DNA of 8,894 bases from Betaproteobacteria bacterium (GTDB taxonomy: Bacteria; Pseudomonadota; Gammaproteobacteria; Tethybacterales; Tethybacteraceae), in contig JAPORI010000179.1 of NCBI GenBank assembly GCA_026710225.1, forward strand, positions 1-8,894, read 5' to 3'. Numbering within the stretch: position 1 is the first letter of the stretch; each line of letters opens with the position of its first letter. Under the pieces are notes generated by a model, which saw only the letters and a program-made list of their open reading frames with translations, did no database searches and was not told the DNA's origin. This document shows positions 1 to 6,975 of the stretch, piece after piece. Made by a program: the position numbers and the translations under genes.

Positions 1-943
1 TTTCCGCCGACAGAATCACTGCGTCGGCTCCTTCGTAGACCGCGGTTGCAACATCGGAGGCTTCGGCCCGGGTTGGGGTGGGGCTGGCGGTCATCGACTC
101 GAGCATCTGGGTGGCGACTATCACCGGCCGTGACTTGATCCGGCACAAGCGGATCAGTCGTTTTTGCAGAGCCGGCACTTCGGCTGCGTCGACTTCCACC
201 CCCAGATCGCCGCGGGCGATCATGATGCCATCGGAGGCATCAACAATATCATCGATCTTTTCGACTGCCAGCGGTTTTTCGATCTTGGCGATCAACTTGG
301 CGCGGCCGTCAATGAGTTTGCGGGCCTTTTCCAGATCCTCCGGGCTCTGGACAAATGACAGGGCTACCCAGTCAACTCCCAGATCAAGTGCAAAGCGCAG
401 GTTCTCCTCGTCGCGTTCGGTGATCGCCGACAGCGGCAGCATTGCCCCGGGCAGGTTCACTCCCTTGTTTGACTTGAGCACTCCGCCAACGAGCACCTGC
501 GCTTGCAGTTGCTGGTCGGAGCACTCGATCACCTGCAATCGGATGCGGCCATCATCAACGAGCAGGATGCTTTGCGACTGCACCGCAGCGAATATCTCTG
601 GATGGGGCAGGAAGCATGTTTTTCCATCACCGGTCTTGCTTCCCAGTTTCAGAGTGATTCGATCGCCGCTGGCGATCCGAGAACCGCCTTCCGGCATCCC
701 GGCAATACGAAGCTTAGGTCCCTGCAAATCGGCAATCACCCCGACCGGATAATTGGATTTCTCTTCGCACTGGCGGATGTTTTCGTAGACTTTCCGGTGC
801 TCCTCCTGAGTGCCGTGCGAGAAGTTGAGCCGGAAGCAGTTGGCACCCGCGTCAATCAGGGCCTGAATCTTGTCGACGCTGTTGGATGCAGGGCCGATGG
901 TAACTAGAATCTTGGTAAGATGATAGGAACTGGATTCTTTCAC
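1..943 (-). CDS. pyk: Pyruvate kinase, N-terminal ~314 residues (cut by window edge)
   Basis: Pyruvate kinase makes pyruvate and ATP from phosphoenolpyruvate and ADP, the last step of glycolysis, in the cytoplasm. The reverse-strand translation begins near TKILVTIGPAS, the usual family N-terminus, followed by RLNFSHGTQEEH (substrate-binding Arg and Asn region), ADLQGPKLRI, the barrel segment KLIAKIEKP with its catalytic Lys, the metal-site loop ARGDLGVE, and ATQMLESMTASPTPTRAEASD. It leaves the window at AVILSAE, so about 150 C-terminal residues are missing. The start is placed at a GTG (943-941) giving VKESSSYHLTKI, which fits the family length; a TTG at 961 is the alternative. Neither has a convincing Shine-Dalgarno sequence. 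It is divergent from rsmE. Identity is very secure; the pykA/pykF subtype is not resolved. Confidence 0.95.
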   Translation of the reverse strand, partial: MKESSSYHLTKILVTIGPASNSVDKIQALIDAGANCFRLNFSHGTQEEHRKVYENIRQCEEKSNYPVGVIADLQGPKLRIAGMPEGGSRIASGDRITLKLGSKTGDGKTCFLPHPEIFAAVQSQSILLVDDGRIRLQVIECSDQQLQAQVLVGGVLKSNKGVNLPGAMLPLSAITERDEENLRFALDLGVDWVALSFVQSPEDLEKARKLIDGRAKLIAKIEKPLAVEKIDDIVDASDGIMIARGDLGVEVDAAEVPALQKRLIRLCRIKSRPVIVATQMLESMTASPTPTRAEASDVATAVYEGADAVILSAE

Positions 944-1019
944 TGGACAGAATTTTTGCAAAAGGTACCCGGCCGGATTGATCGGCAGCAAGCACCGGAA
1001 AGTGTTTTGAGGCCCAGCC

Positions 1020-1028
1020 TATTATATT
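1020..1028. promoter_or_regulatory. Symmetric -10-like core between pyk and rsmE
   Basis: The stretch TATTATATT contains TATAAT on the minus strand (1026-1021), oriented toward pyk, and TATATT (1023-1028) or TATTAT (1020-1025) on the plus strand, oriented toward rsmE. The spacing gives a leader of about 70 bases for pyk and about 25 bases for rsmE. No good -35 hexamer is visible in either direction. The call rests on the -10 match and the divergent gene arrangement only. Confidence 0.4.
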
Positions 1029-1059
1029 CTTGCTGCTGCTGCGGCCGGAGCCGGAGACG

Positions 1060-1830
1060 ATGAAAGACGGCGGCAAGCCGCGCCAGTCCGACAACTGGCG
1101 CCGGCCGCGCCTGCACGCCGGCTGCGCCGTGACCAGCGGGGACGATTATCCGCTGGCAGCCGGCGAACTTGCCTATCTGACCAAGGTGCTGCGCCTGCGG
1201 GAGGGCGACGAGGTATACCTGTTTGACGGGCAAGGCGGCGAATTTCGCAGCCGGCTGCGCCGGCTGGGACGCAAGTGGCTGTGCGCGGTCGGAGCAGCAG
1301 TCGATTTTCCCGGTGCCGATCCGATCCTGCAAGTTCACGTCGGCTGCGGCAGCGCCGTGCGCAGCCGCAGCGACTGGGCGATCGAGAAGATGACCGAGTT
1401 GGGAGCCGCCTCGATCACGCCTTTGCACAGCTTTGGCACTTCCCGCAAGGACCGGGTGCCCGATCAGCAACAGCGCTGGCAGCGGCTGGCGGCGGCCTCC
1501 GCCGCCCAGTGCGGCCGGCGCATCCTGCCGCAGATCGGCTCGGTTGCCAGTCTTGAAAAGTGGATTGAGAGCCTGCCCGAATCAGGTCCGCGCCTGCTGC
1601 TGAGCCTGGCACCGGCAGCACCGAAACTCTCAAGCGTTGCCGCGCAAGCGGCTAGTGCCGGCACGGCAGCGCTGATCATCGGGCGTACATCCGGCCTTGA
1701 CGAGCAGGAAGAGCGCTCTTGTGCGGCAGCCGGCTTTTTGCCGGTGAGCATGGGGAGGAGGGTGCTGCGGGTTGAATCAGCCGGGGCGGTGGCGCTGGCG
1801 GTACTGCTGGCTGGTGCCGGCGAGATGTAA
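1060..1830 (+). CDS. rsmE: RsmE-family 16S rRNA (uracil-1498-N3) methyltransferase, divergent
   Basis: The family methylates N3 of U1498 in 16S rRNA using S-adenosylmethionine on assembled 30S subunits. The 256-residue product has the family layout: an N-terminal PUA-like part with LTKVLRLREGDEVYLFDGQGG (about 40-60), then a SPOUT knot domain with EKMTELGAASITPL (109-122), AQCGRRILPQI (149-159) and MGRRVLRVESA (231-241). Several normally conserved positions differ. The SAM-loop GPEGG is GRTSG (208-212), the SER(S/C) motif is SFGTS, and the Glu before QCGR is Ala. The ATG at 1060 is preferred, with GGAG at 1047-1050 nine bases upstream; a TTG at 1030 would add ten residues. It converges on gyrA with 17 bases between the stops. 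Family membership is confident; retention of the classical activity is not. Confidence 0.85.
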   Translation: MKDGGKPRQSDNWRRPRLHAGCAVTSGDDYPLAAGELAYLTKVLRLREGDEVYLFDGQGGEFRSRLRRLGRKWLCAVGAAVDFPGADPILQVHVGCGSAVRSRSDWAIEKMTELGAASITPLHSFGTSRKDRVPDQQQRWQRLAAASAAQCGRRILPQIGSVASLEKWIESLPESGPRLLLSLAPAAPKLSSVAAQAASAGTAALIIGRTSGLDEQEERSCAAAGFLPVSMGRRVLRVESAGAVALAVLLAGAGEM

Positions 1831-1847
1831 AGCAAGAAGAAAATCAA

Positions 1848-4439
1848 TCAGGCGTCGTCGTCAGACAGATTCAGTTCCTTTTGCCCATTGCCCTCGATGC
1901 GGGCGGCATCGACCAACTTGTCGTTGCCGATATCGATCGCCTTGACACCCTTGGTCGAGCGACCGCTGCGTCTTACCGTCGAAGCCCGGATCCTGATCAT
2001 TCGCCCGGAAGCGGTGATGAGCATCAACTGATCCTGCGGATTGACCAGCAGGCAGCACACCACCTTGCCGGTAGCTGGATCCTTGCTGATGTTGGTTACC
2101 CCCTGGATGCCGCGTCCCTTGATTCCGTATTCGCTTACTGCCGTGCGCTTGCCCTTGCCCTTTTCGGTGATGGTGAGCACCTCGGCTTTTTCGTCCGGGC
2201 AAACCGCCATCGATACGCAACGGTGCCCCTCCTTGATCTTTATGCCGCGCACGCCGCGGGCGCTGCGGCCAATCGGGCGCAGTTTCTCGGCAGCAAAGCG
2301 CACCGCCATGCCGCCGTCGGTAAACAGCATCACCGTGTCTTGCGCCCGGCCGAGCTGGGCGTCGATCAACTCGTCGCCGTCATCAATGCTGATGGCGATG
2401 ATTCCCTTGCTGCGCGGATTGGAATATGCTTTTAGCGGCGTCTTCTTGACAATGCCATTGCGGGTTGCCATGACCACATGCACATCGTCGACATTCAAGT
2501 CGTCAATGGCCAGCATTGCCTGCACCCGCTCACCATCCATCAACTGCAACAAATTGACGATCGGCTTGCCGCGACTGACCCGACTCGAGGAGGGCAGCCG
2601 GTAGACTTTCTGCCAGTAAAGGCGGCCGCGGCTGGTGAAAAACAATACCGTCGAGTGGCTGTTGGCAACCTTGAGATCGGCAATGAAGTCCTCCTCCTTG
2701 AGACCGGCGCCGGTCTTGCCGGTGCCGCCGCGCTTTTGGGTGCGGAACTCGGAAAGGCGGGTTGTCTTGATGTAGCCGCTGTGCGAGAGGGTTACCACCA
2801 TGTCCTCTTTCTCGATCAGGTCCTCGTCATCGATCTCCTCGCCATACTCGTCGATTTCGGTGCGCCGCTTGTCTCCGAAACTCTTCTTGACTTCGGCAAG
2901 TTCATCGGAGATGATCTGGGTAACCCGGCTGGTGTCGTCGAGAATGGCCAGGAAATTGACTATCTTGGCAACCGTCTCCTTGTAGTCGGACACCACCTTG
3001 TCGCGCTCGATTGCGGTAAGCCGCTGCAGGCGCATCTCAAGAATGCTCTGCGCCTGCCGGGCCGACAGCCGGTAGGTGGGGGCGGCTCCCTTGCGCGCCG
3101 GCTTTTGCAGTCCCCAGTCGCCCGGCTCCTTGGCCAGTCGGGCCAGGGACGGGTCCTTCAAGGCGGCAAGCATCTTGACCACGGTATCGCACTTCCACGA
3201 GCGCGCCAGCAAGGTGGCCTTGGCCTCGGCCGGCGACTTCGAGTTCTTGATCGTCGCGATTATCTCCTCGACATTGGAGACTGCAACTGCGAACCCTTCC
3301 AGGATGTGTGCCTTTTCACGAGCTCGTTCAAGATCGAACAGCACCCGCCGATAAACCACTTCCCGCCGGTGCTCGAGGAAGCGCAGCAGCATTTCCCTGA
3401 TGTCAAGGGTGCGGGGAATGCCGTGCACCAACGCCACCATGTTGACCGCGAAGTTCGACTGCATCGCGGTGCTCTTGTAAAGGTTGTTGAGCAGCACCTC
3501 CGGATTGGCGTCGCGCTTGACCTCGATTACCACCCGCATGCCGCTGCGGTCCGATTCGTCGCGCAGATCGGAAATGCCCTCAATCCGCTTGGCGCGTACC
3601 GCATCGGCGATCTTTTCGACCAGCACCGCCTTGTTGACCATGTAGGGAAGTTCGGTCACGATGATGGCATTCTTCTTGCCGCCATCGACCTTCTCGATGC
3701 TCGCCCGCGCCCTGATGATCACCCGGCCGCGACCGGTCTTGTATGCCTCCCGCACCCCCCGCATGCCGTGGATGATGCCGGCGGTGGGGAAGTCCGGAGC
3801 CTTGATCTTGCGGATGACATCGGAAATCGAAGTGTCCGGATTGTCAAGCAGCAACTGGCAGGCGTCAATCGCATTGCCCAGATTATGCGGCGGAATGTTG
3901 GTTGCCATGCCGACTGCGATTCCGGAAGCGCCGTTGACAACCAGCACCGGGAAGTTGGGGCACAGCACCTTGGGCTCTTGCTCCGAGCCGTCGTAGTTGG
4001 GCATCATGTCGACGGTCTCTTTCTCGATGTCGGCCATGATGCAGTGGGCTATCCTGGCCAGCCGGATCTCGGTGTAGCGCATCGCAGCCGGCGCATCGCC
4101 GTCAACCGAACCGAAATTGCCCTGGCCATCGACGAGCATGTAGCGCAGCGAGAAGGGCTGCGCCATGCGCACGATCGTGTCGTAAACGGCTTCCTGACCG
4201 TGCGGATGGAATTTTCCGAGCACATCCCCGACTATCCGCGCTGATTTCTTGTAGGGCTTGTTGTAGTCGTTGCCGGCCTGACGCATGGCATAAAGCACCC
4301 GCCGATGAACCGGTTTCATTCCGTCGCGGGCATCAGGCAGGGCTCTGCCGACTATCACGCTCATTGCGTAATCCAAGTACGACTCGCGCATCTCGCGCTC
4401 TAGGTAAGTCGTTATTGTTCTGTCGTTTTCCTCTAGCAT
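1848..4439 (-). CDS. gyrA: DNA gyrase subunit A
   Basis: GyrA is the DNA-cleaving subunit of the A2B2 gyrase that introduces negative supercoils using ATP hydrolysed by GyrB. The 863-residue product is close to the E. coli length (875). It shows SYLDYAMSVIVGRALPDARDG (20-40), the winged-helix segment GKFHPHGQEAVYDTIVRMAQ (75-94), and catalytic Arg121-Tyr122 in AMRYTEIRLARI. Next come the tower and coiled-coil region (to about 520), then a C-terminal beta-pinwheel with repeated GXXXRT-like blades and an acidic tail ending DDDA. Residues 82 and 83 are Gln and Glu where E. coli has Asp and Ser. The GyrA-box reads QKRGGTG (568-574), with Thr replacing a basic residue. The DNA-wrapping box favours GyrA over ParC. 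The ATG has no clear Shine-Dalgarno sequence but gives the expected N-terminus. Confidence 0.97.
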   Translation of the reverse strand: MLEENDRTITTYLEREMRESYLDYAMSVIVGRALPDARDGMKPVHRRVLYAMRQAGNDYNKPYKKSARIVGDVLGKFHPHGQEAVYDTIVRMAQPFSLRYMLVDGQGNFGSVDGDAPAAMRYTEIRLARIAHCIMADIEKETVDMMPNYDGSEQEPKVLCPNFPVLVVNGASGIAVGMATNIPPHNLGNAIDACQLLLDNPDTSISDVIRKIKAPDFPTAGIIHGMRGVREAYKTGRGRVIIRARASIEKVDGGKKNAIIVTELPYMVNKAVLVEKIADAVRAKRIEGISDLRDESDRSGMRVVIEVKRDANPEVLLNNLYKSTAMQSNFAVNMVALVHGIPRTLDIREMLLRFLEHRREVVYRRVLFDLERAREKAHILEGFAVAVSNVEEIIATIKNSKSPAEAKATLLARSWKCDTVVKMLAALKDPSLARLAKEPGDWGLQKPARKGAAPTYRLSARQAQSILEMRLQRLTAIERDKVVSDYKETVAKIVNFLAILDDTSRVTQIISDELAEVKKSFGDKRRTEIDEYGEEIDDEDLIEKEDMVVTLSHSGYIKTTRLSEFRTQKRGGTGKTGAGLKEEDFIADLKVANSHSTVLFFTSRGRLYWQKVYRLPSSSRVSRGKPIVNLLQLMDGERVQAMLAIDDLNVDDVHVVMATRNGIVKKTPLKAYSNPRSKGIIAISIDDGDELIDAQLGRAQDTVMLFTDGGMAVRFAAEKLRPIGRSARGVRGIKIKEGHRCVSMAVCPDEKAEVLTITEKGKGKRTAVSEYGIKGRGIQGVTNISKDPATGKVVCCLLVNPQDQLMLITASGRMIRIRASTVRRSGRSTKGVKAIDIGNDKLVDAARIEGNGQKELNLSDDDA

Positions 4440-4462
4440 ATAAAGCTGATGATTGGCCGAAG

Positions 4463-4468
4463 ATTATA
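4463..4468 (-). promoter_or_regulatory. Probable gyrA promoter -10
   Basis: A perfect TATAAT on the minus strand (preceded by GGGG) lies 23 bases upstream of the gyrA ATG. Its predicted start site near 4457 would give a leader of only about 18 bases without a visible Shine-Dalgarno sequence. No TTGACA-like -35 is seen at 16-18 bases. Gyrase genes in other bacteria are often controlled by supercoiling through the -10 region, but nothing here demonstrates that. Confidence 0.55.
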
Positions 4469-4580
4469 CCCCATAAAACCCTGATTTGACGCACTTTACT
4501 GCATTATCAACTTATGTTATCAGGCTGCCGAATCTGGGTCATTTCCGGTCTATGCCGGGCAAGGGCGGAAATTGCCTGTA

Positions 4581-4610
4581 TTGGCGGCGATTTTGGCTTT
4601 GTGTTATACT
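4581..4610 (+). promoter_or_regulatory. Sigma70-type extended -10 promoter of the 4617-7625 unit
   Basis: TTGGCG (4581-4586) serves as a -35 and TATACT (4605-4610) as a -10, with an 18-base spacer. TGT just before the -10 makes it an extended -10 element. With a six-base discriminator (4611-4616) the predicted first transcribed base is the A at 4617, which is also the first base of an ATG. It fires away from gyrA. Confidence 0.6.
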
Positions 4611-4616
4611 GTCAAC

Positions 4617-4742
4617 ATGAGGCAAATAGTCATGCCCCCACCGCCGATGCATCCGCCGACCCGGCGCGCGCCCATCCGCCTGGATGCCGGCACCGGCGAT
4701 CAATTCTTGTTTTGCAAGCACGATCCGGAGAAAGAAAAATGA
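4617..4742 (+). CDS. 41-codon proline-rich small ORF, possibly leaderless
   Basis: This small open frame starts with an ATG at the predicted transcription start and ends with a TGA that shares ATGA (4739-4742) with the start of the next gene. The peptide begins MRQIVMPPPPMHPPTRR and ends in a charged stretch, DPEKEK. It has no Shine-Dalgarno sequence, as expected if the message is leaderless. I recognise no family. It may be a leader peptide controlling translation of the downstream gene, a genuine small protein, or a chance frame in a GC-rich leader. The exact 4-base overlap and its position at the promoter are the only support, and codon use in so short a frame proves nothing. Confidence 0.4.
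   Translation: MRQIVMPPPPMHPPTRRAPIRLDAGTGDQFLFCKHDPEKEK
4727..4730 (+). promoter_or_regulatory. Ribosome binding site deciding the start of the 720-residue gene
   Basis: GGAG lies eight bases before the ATG at 4739. This favours that start over the in-frame upstream extension to 4514, which would run through the promoter and encode an unconvincing mixed-composition sequence. Confidence 0.75.
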
Positions 4743-6901
4743 AAAATAAGACCGCACCGCGAGACCGAGAAGAGAGCAGGGACAGTTCTGCAAACGAGGC
4801 AGTCAAAACAGCCGTCCTTGAAAAAAAACCCACTGAAAATGAAATTTCCGAAAAAAGCGCTGATGCGCGCCTGTCGGGAAAAAGCATCAAGTATGAACGG
4901 GATGTAATCCTATCGTTACTAACAACGGCGGATCTCACCATGCCGCTTATTGCCTATGCAAGATCGCACAAGCGAGCACTGCTAGCCTCCGGCGCCAAAA
5001 TAGCAAACATAGATTCACTTAAACCGGACCAATTGACTCGTGAGTTCAAGAAGTTGTCGCCCAAAGCATTTAAACTGATCGAGGACTGGATTTTCAAAAG
5101 CACCAAGCAAGCTTTCCAGGCTTTTGTCTTGCGCTCGGAACTGGCGATTGCCGCATCCAAACTAAAGGCCGGCGAGTCCACTCAGGCACCCCTCAAACCT
5201 TCCAATGGCGATCGAAAAATTGAATACGATCATGAGATCGCTTGCCATCTGACCGACACTCTGGCTGGACTGATGCCATTACTAAGTGGGCTGATTAATT
5301 TTGACAAGAAGGAGATAGGCGAGCGCAGCAAGATAATGCTCGGTGCCATATACAGCGGCGTGGACAGGTATGCCAAGATTGCCTGGAGCGTCAGCCAACT
5401 CAATAGTCGCCAGTCCGGTAGAGAACTTGACCAGCGCGGACAAGTCGAAATGCTCGACATGGTATTCGATTACGAGAAAGCCAAGCTCGCCGGCCAAAGC
5501 GACGATCTGCTAAGGCTTGCACTAGCTTGTGCGATTGCCATTCGCACCGGCGATCTGGTGGTTGCCAAGAAATATCTGGAATCACTGCAGACCTTCGAGA
5601 AAATGGCCAGTGAAGAAAACGAGACTCCGCTCAGCAATCGGCTGGCCAGCGAAATAAAGACAATGACACCCGAATACGTGATCAAGGCTCGGCGCACCCG
5701 GTTGGCATCTGACCGCCAGTTTTCAACCCCGGAGGATTTGGATGTTCTTACCGAGGGAGTGCGGGTGGTATCGGATCAGAATCCGCCGTTTGCATTTTCC
5801 CGGGTGCTGGCTGCCCGCGGACGCAAAACCGAAGAGTGGTATGAATTAAAGCGCGAGCAGGCTGAGCGGATATTTCCCAGCAGCGGCGATCTGATTCACT
5901 TTTCCGGCAGCAAGTATCCGGAACTTCCCCGCCCTCGTTCGCTTGCCGTGTGGCGGACTCAGGAAATGCCGCCCAGCGAAAAGAAAGGCGAGGAAGAACA
6001 CCGCAACAAGGTGATGGCTTCCCGGCGCTTGATGCGCGCCCAACAGGTAATTGCCCTGGAAAACATCTCCTCCCGTCAGCCGGATCAGGTGCGCGAATGG
6101 ATAAAGGCCAACCTCTCAACATTAACCGATCGCGACGAAGGCAGTTTGCTGCTGCATCTGAGCGACGGGCTGGTGATTCACGGCCCTTACAGCGAGATGG
6201 TGAAAGAGGGCTTCACCCAGCAGTTTCGATCCTGGGAGAACCTGAAACTGCACCAGACCTCATCCGGGCTGATGATTCACATCGGTGAACTGCCGCCCAG
6301 CAGCCGTCTCTACGATGTAACACCGCCGCTGCTGGCTGCGGTGCGGGCGCTGCGCGAATTGCAGGAATTCACCTCCGAGGAAAAGGGGCGATTTGCCGAG
6401 GCGATCAAGCGGCTCAATGAGCATCAGGCTCTGACTGAGCGGCTTAGAGATGTTGAAATCGAAGAACTGGAATGGGACGACGAACAACTGCTCGAGGTGC
6501 AGGAAACGGTCCTGAAGTTGCCGGCAGTGCAAGAGAAGGTTGCCCTGCATGTAAAACAAAAGCAGGATCAAGCCGACGCCCAATTGCAGGAAAAACGCGA
6601 AGAAGTCAAGCGCGAACAGGAGAAATATGACAACTTCGTCAGGCTGAGCGAAAACAAGAAGAAAAGCCTCAGGGCAATTCGTGAAGAGATGCATGCAATG
6701 GTGGTCAAGGAACTTGAGCATGCCCGACAGGAGGGGCTCAAATACGCAACCAGAAAATTCTTTGAAAGCGGATTTAATGCCGGTCTGGAGGAAGAGATAA
6801 GCAAGATCGAATCTGCTGCCTCGAGTTCTTCGAGCAAGGACAACGGCAGCGAACCGAAACAGGAGGAGCAAGGCGAAGTGCGCCAGCAACTGAACGCATG
6901 A
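4739..6901 (+). CDS. Unrecognised 720-residue protein with internal duplication and C-terminal coiled coil
   Basis: I do not recognise a family. No signal peptide, membrane segment, Walker motif or nuclease-like metal motif is visible, so a soluble cytoplasmic protein is likely. Residues 1-48 are charged and probably disordered. Two helical modules starting at 50 (IKYERDVI) and 161 (IEYDHEIA) look like duplicated copies. Residues 250-290 are helical and TPR-like in pattern. A mixed-strand segment lies near 465-525 (GSLLLHLSDGLVIHGPYSEM, then LMIHIGELPP). From about 540 to 690 the sequence is highly charged and helical, with a strong coiled-coil pattern near 596-665, before a Ser-rich and Glu/Gln-rich tail. 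GGAG eight bases upstream supports the start. Both ends share 4-base overlaps with small ORFs, and tag follows in the same chain. It may act as a scaffold or DNA/envelope-associated structural protein; this is a guess. Confidence 0.85.
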   Translation: MKNKTAPRDREESRDSSANEAVKTAVLEKKPTENEISEKSADARLSGKSIKYERDVILSLLTTADLTMPLIAYARSHKRALLASGAKIANIDSLKPDQLTREFKKLSPKAFKLIEDWIFKSTKQAFQAFVLRSELAIAASKLKAGESTQAPLKPSNGDRKIEYDHEIACHLTDTLAGLMPLLSGLINFDKKEIGERSKIMLGAIYSGVDRYAKIAWSVSQLNSRQSGRELDQRGQVEMLDMVFDYEKAKLAGQSDDLLRLALACAIAIRTGDLVVAKKYLESLQTFEKMASEENETPLSNRLASEIKTMTPEYVIKARRTRLASDRQFSTPEDLDVLTEGVRVVSDQNPPFAFSRVLAARGRKTEEWYELKREQAERIFPSSGDLIHFSGSKYPELPRPRSLAVWRTQEMPPSEKKGEEEHRNKVMASRRLMRAQQVIALENISSRQPDQVREWIKANLSTLTDRDEGSLLLHLSDGLVIHGPYSEMVKEGFTQQFRSWENLKLHQTSSGLMIHIGELPPSSRLYDVTPPLLAAVRALRELQEFTSEEKGRFAEAIKRLNEHQALTERLRDVEIEELEWDDEQLLEVQETVLKLPAVQEKVALHVKQKQDQADAQLQEKREEVKREQEKYDNFVRLSENKKKSLRAIREEMHAMVVKELEHARQEGLKYATRKFFESGFNAGLEEEISKIESAASSSSSKDNGSEPKQEEQGEVRQQLNA
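4886..5281 (+). repeat. Protein-level internal duplication in the 720-residue gene
   Basis: Residues 50-70 (4886-4948) and 161-181 (5219-5281) align without gaps at an offset of 111. The shared pattern is I-x-Y-[ED]-x-x-[VI] followed by L, T and MPL, with seven identities and several conservative pairs in 21 positions. A weaker match follows later in each module (KLIEDWIFK around 112 against KIMLGAIYS around 198). The DNA is not visibly repeated, so the duplication is old. Confidence 0.5.
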
Positions 6902-6975
6902 TCACAAAAGCGGTGCTGCTTGGCAAACTGCATTGGCCGGGGCAGGGCGGCTATATACCATTTCAGATGACGTGA
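6898..6975 (+). CDS. 25-codon linker ORF between the 720-residue gene and tag
   Basis: The ATG (6898-6900) overlaps the TGA of the upstream gene as ATGA, and its own TGA (6973-6975) overlaps the probable GTG start of tag as GTGA. The peptide starts MITKAVLLGKLHWPGQGG and ends in QMT. It has no good Shine-Dalgarno sequence at normal spacing; the purine-rich AGGAGGAG at 6871-6878 is about 20 bases away. It matches nothing I know. Its likeliest role, if translated, is to carry reinitiating ribosomes from the large gene to tag. A chance frame remains possible. Confidence 0.35.
   Translation: MITKAVLLGKLHWPGQGGYIPFQMT

Noticed and set aside
78..752. 224-codon open frame on the plus strand
   Set aside because: It is antisense to pyruvate kinase, Ser/Arg/Pro-rich and without recognisable motifs.
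1029..1056. Short CTG and CCGGAG repeats before rsmE
   Set aside because: Only a few units of low-complexity GC-rich sequence, with no sign of a functional repeat.
1030..1059. TTG start for rsmE adding ten residues
   Set aside because: The added residues come from a CTG-rich run next to the predicted -10, and the ATG at 1060 has a ribosome site and better fits the family length.
1831..1847. Possible bidirectional terminator between rsmE and gyrA
   Set aside because: The 17 bases are A-rich but contain no stem-loop.
2478..4244. 588-codon open frame on the plus strand
   Set aside because: It lies entirely antisense to gyrA. Its His/Asp/Gly/Leu-rich composition is what the complement of GC-rich coding DNA gives, and there is no ribosome site or family motif.
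4486..4516. Second plus-strand promoter starting at TTGACG
   Set aside because: No -10-like hexamer occurs at 16-18 bases; the nearest AT-rich hexamers are at 10 or 21 bases.
4514..4738. N-terminal extension of the 720-residue protein by 75 codons
   Set aside because: It would span the extended -10 promoter and has mixed composition; the ATG at 4739 has GGAG at ideal spacing.
6260..6889. 209-codon minus-strand frame rich in Leu and Phe
   Set aside because: It is the complement of the charged Glu/Lys/Gln coiled-coil region, which naturally yields Phe/Leu codons; it has no ribosome site and no family match.
6933..6971. TTG start for tag
   Set aside because: It adds residues not found in the family, has no ribosome site, and the GTG at 6972 overlaps a preceding stop as GTGA.
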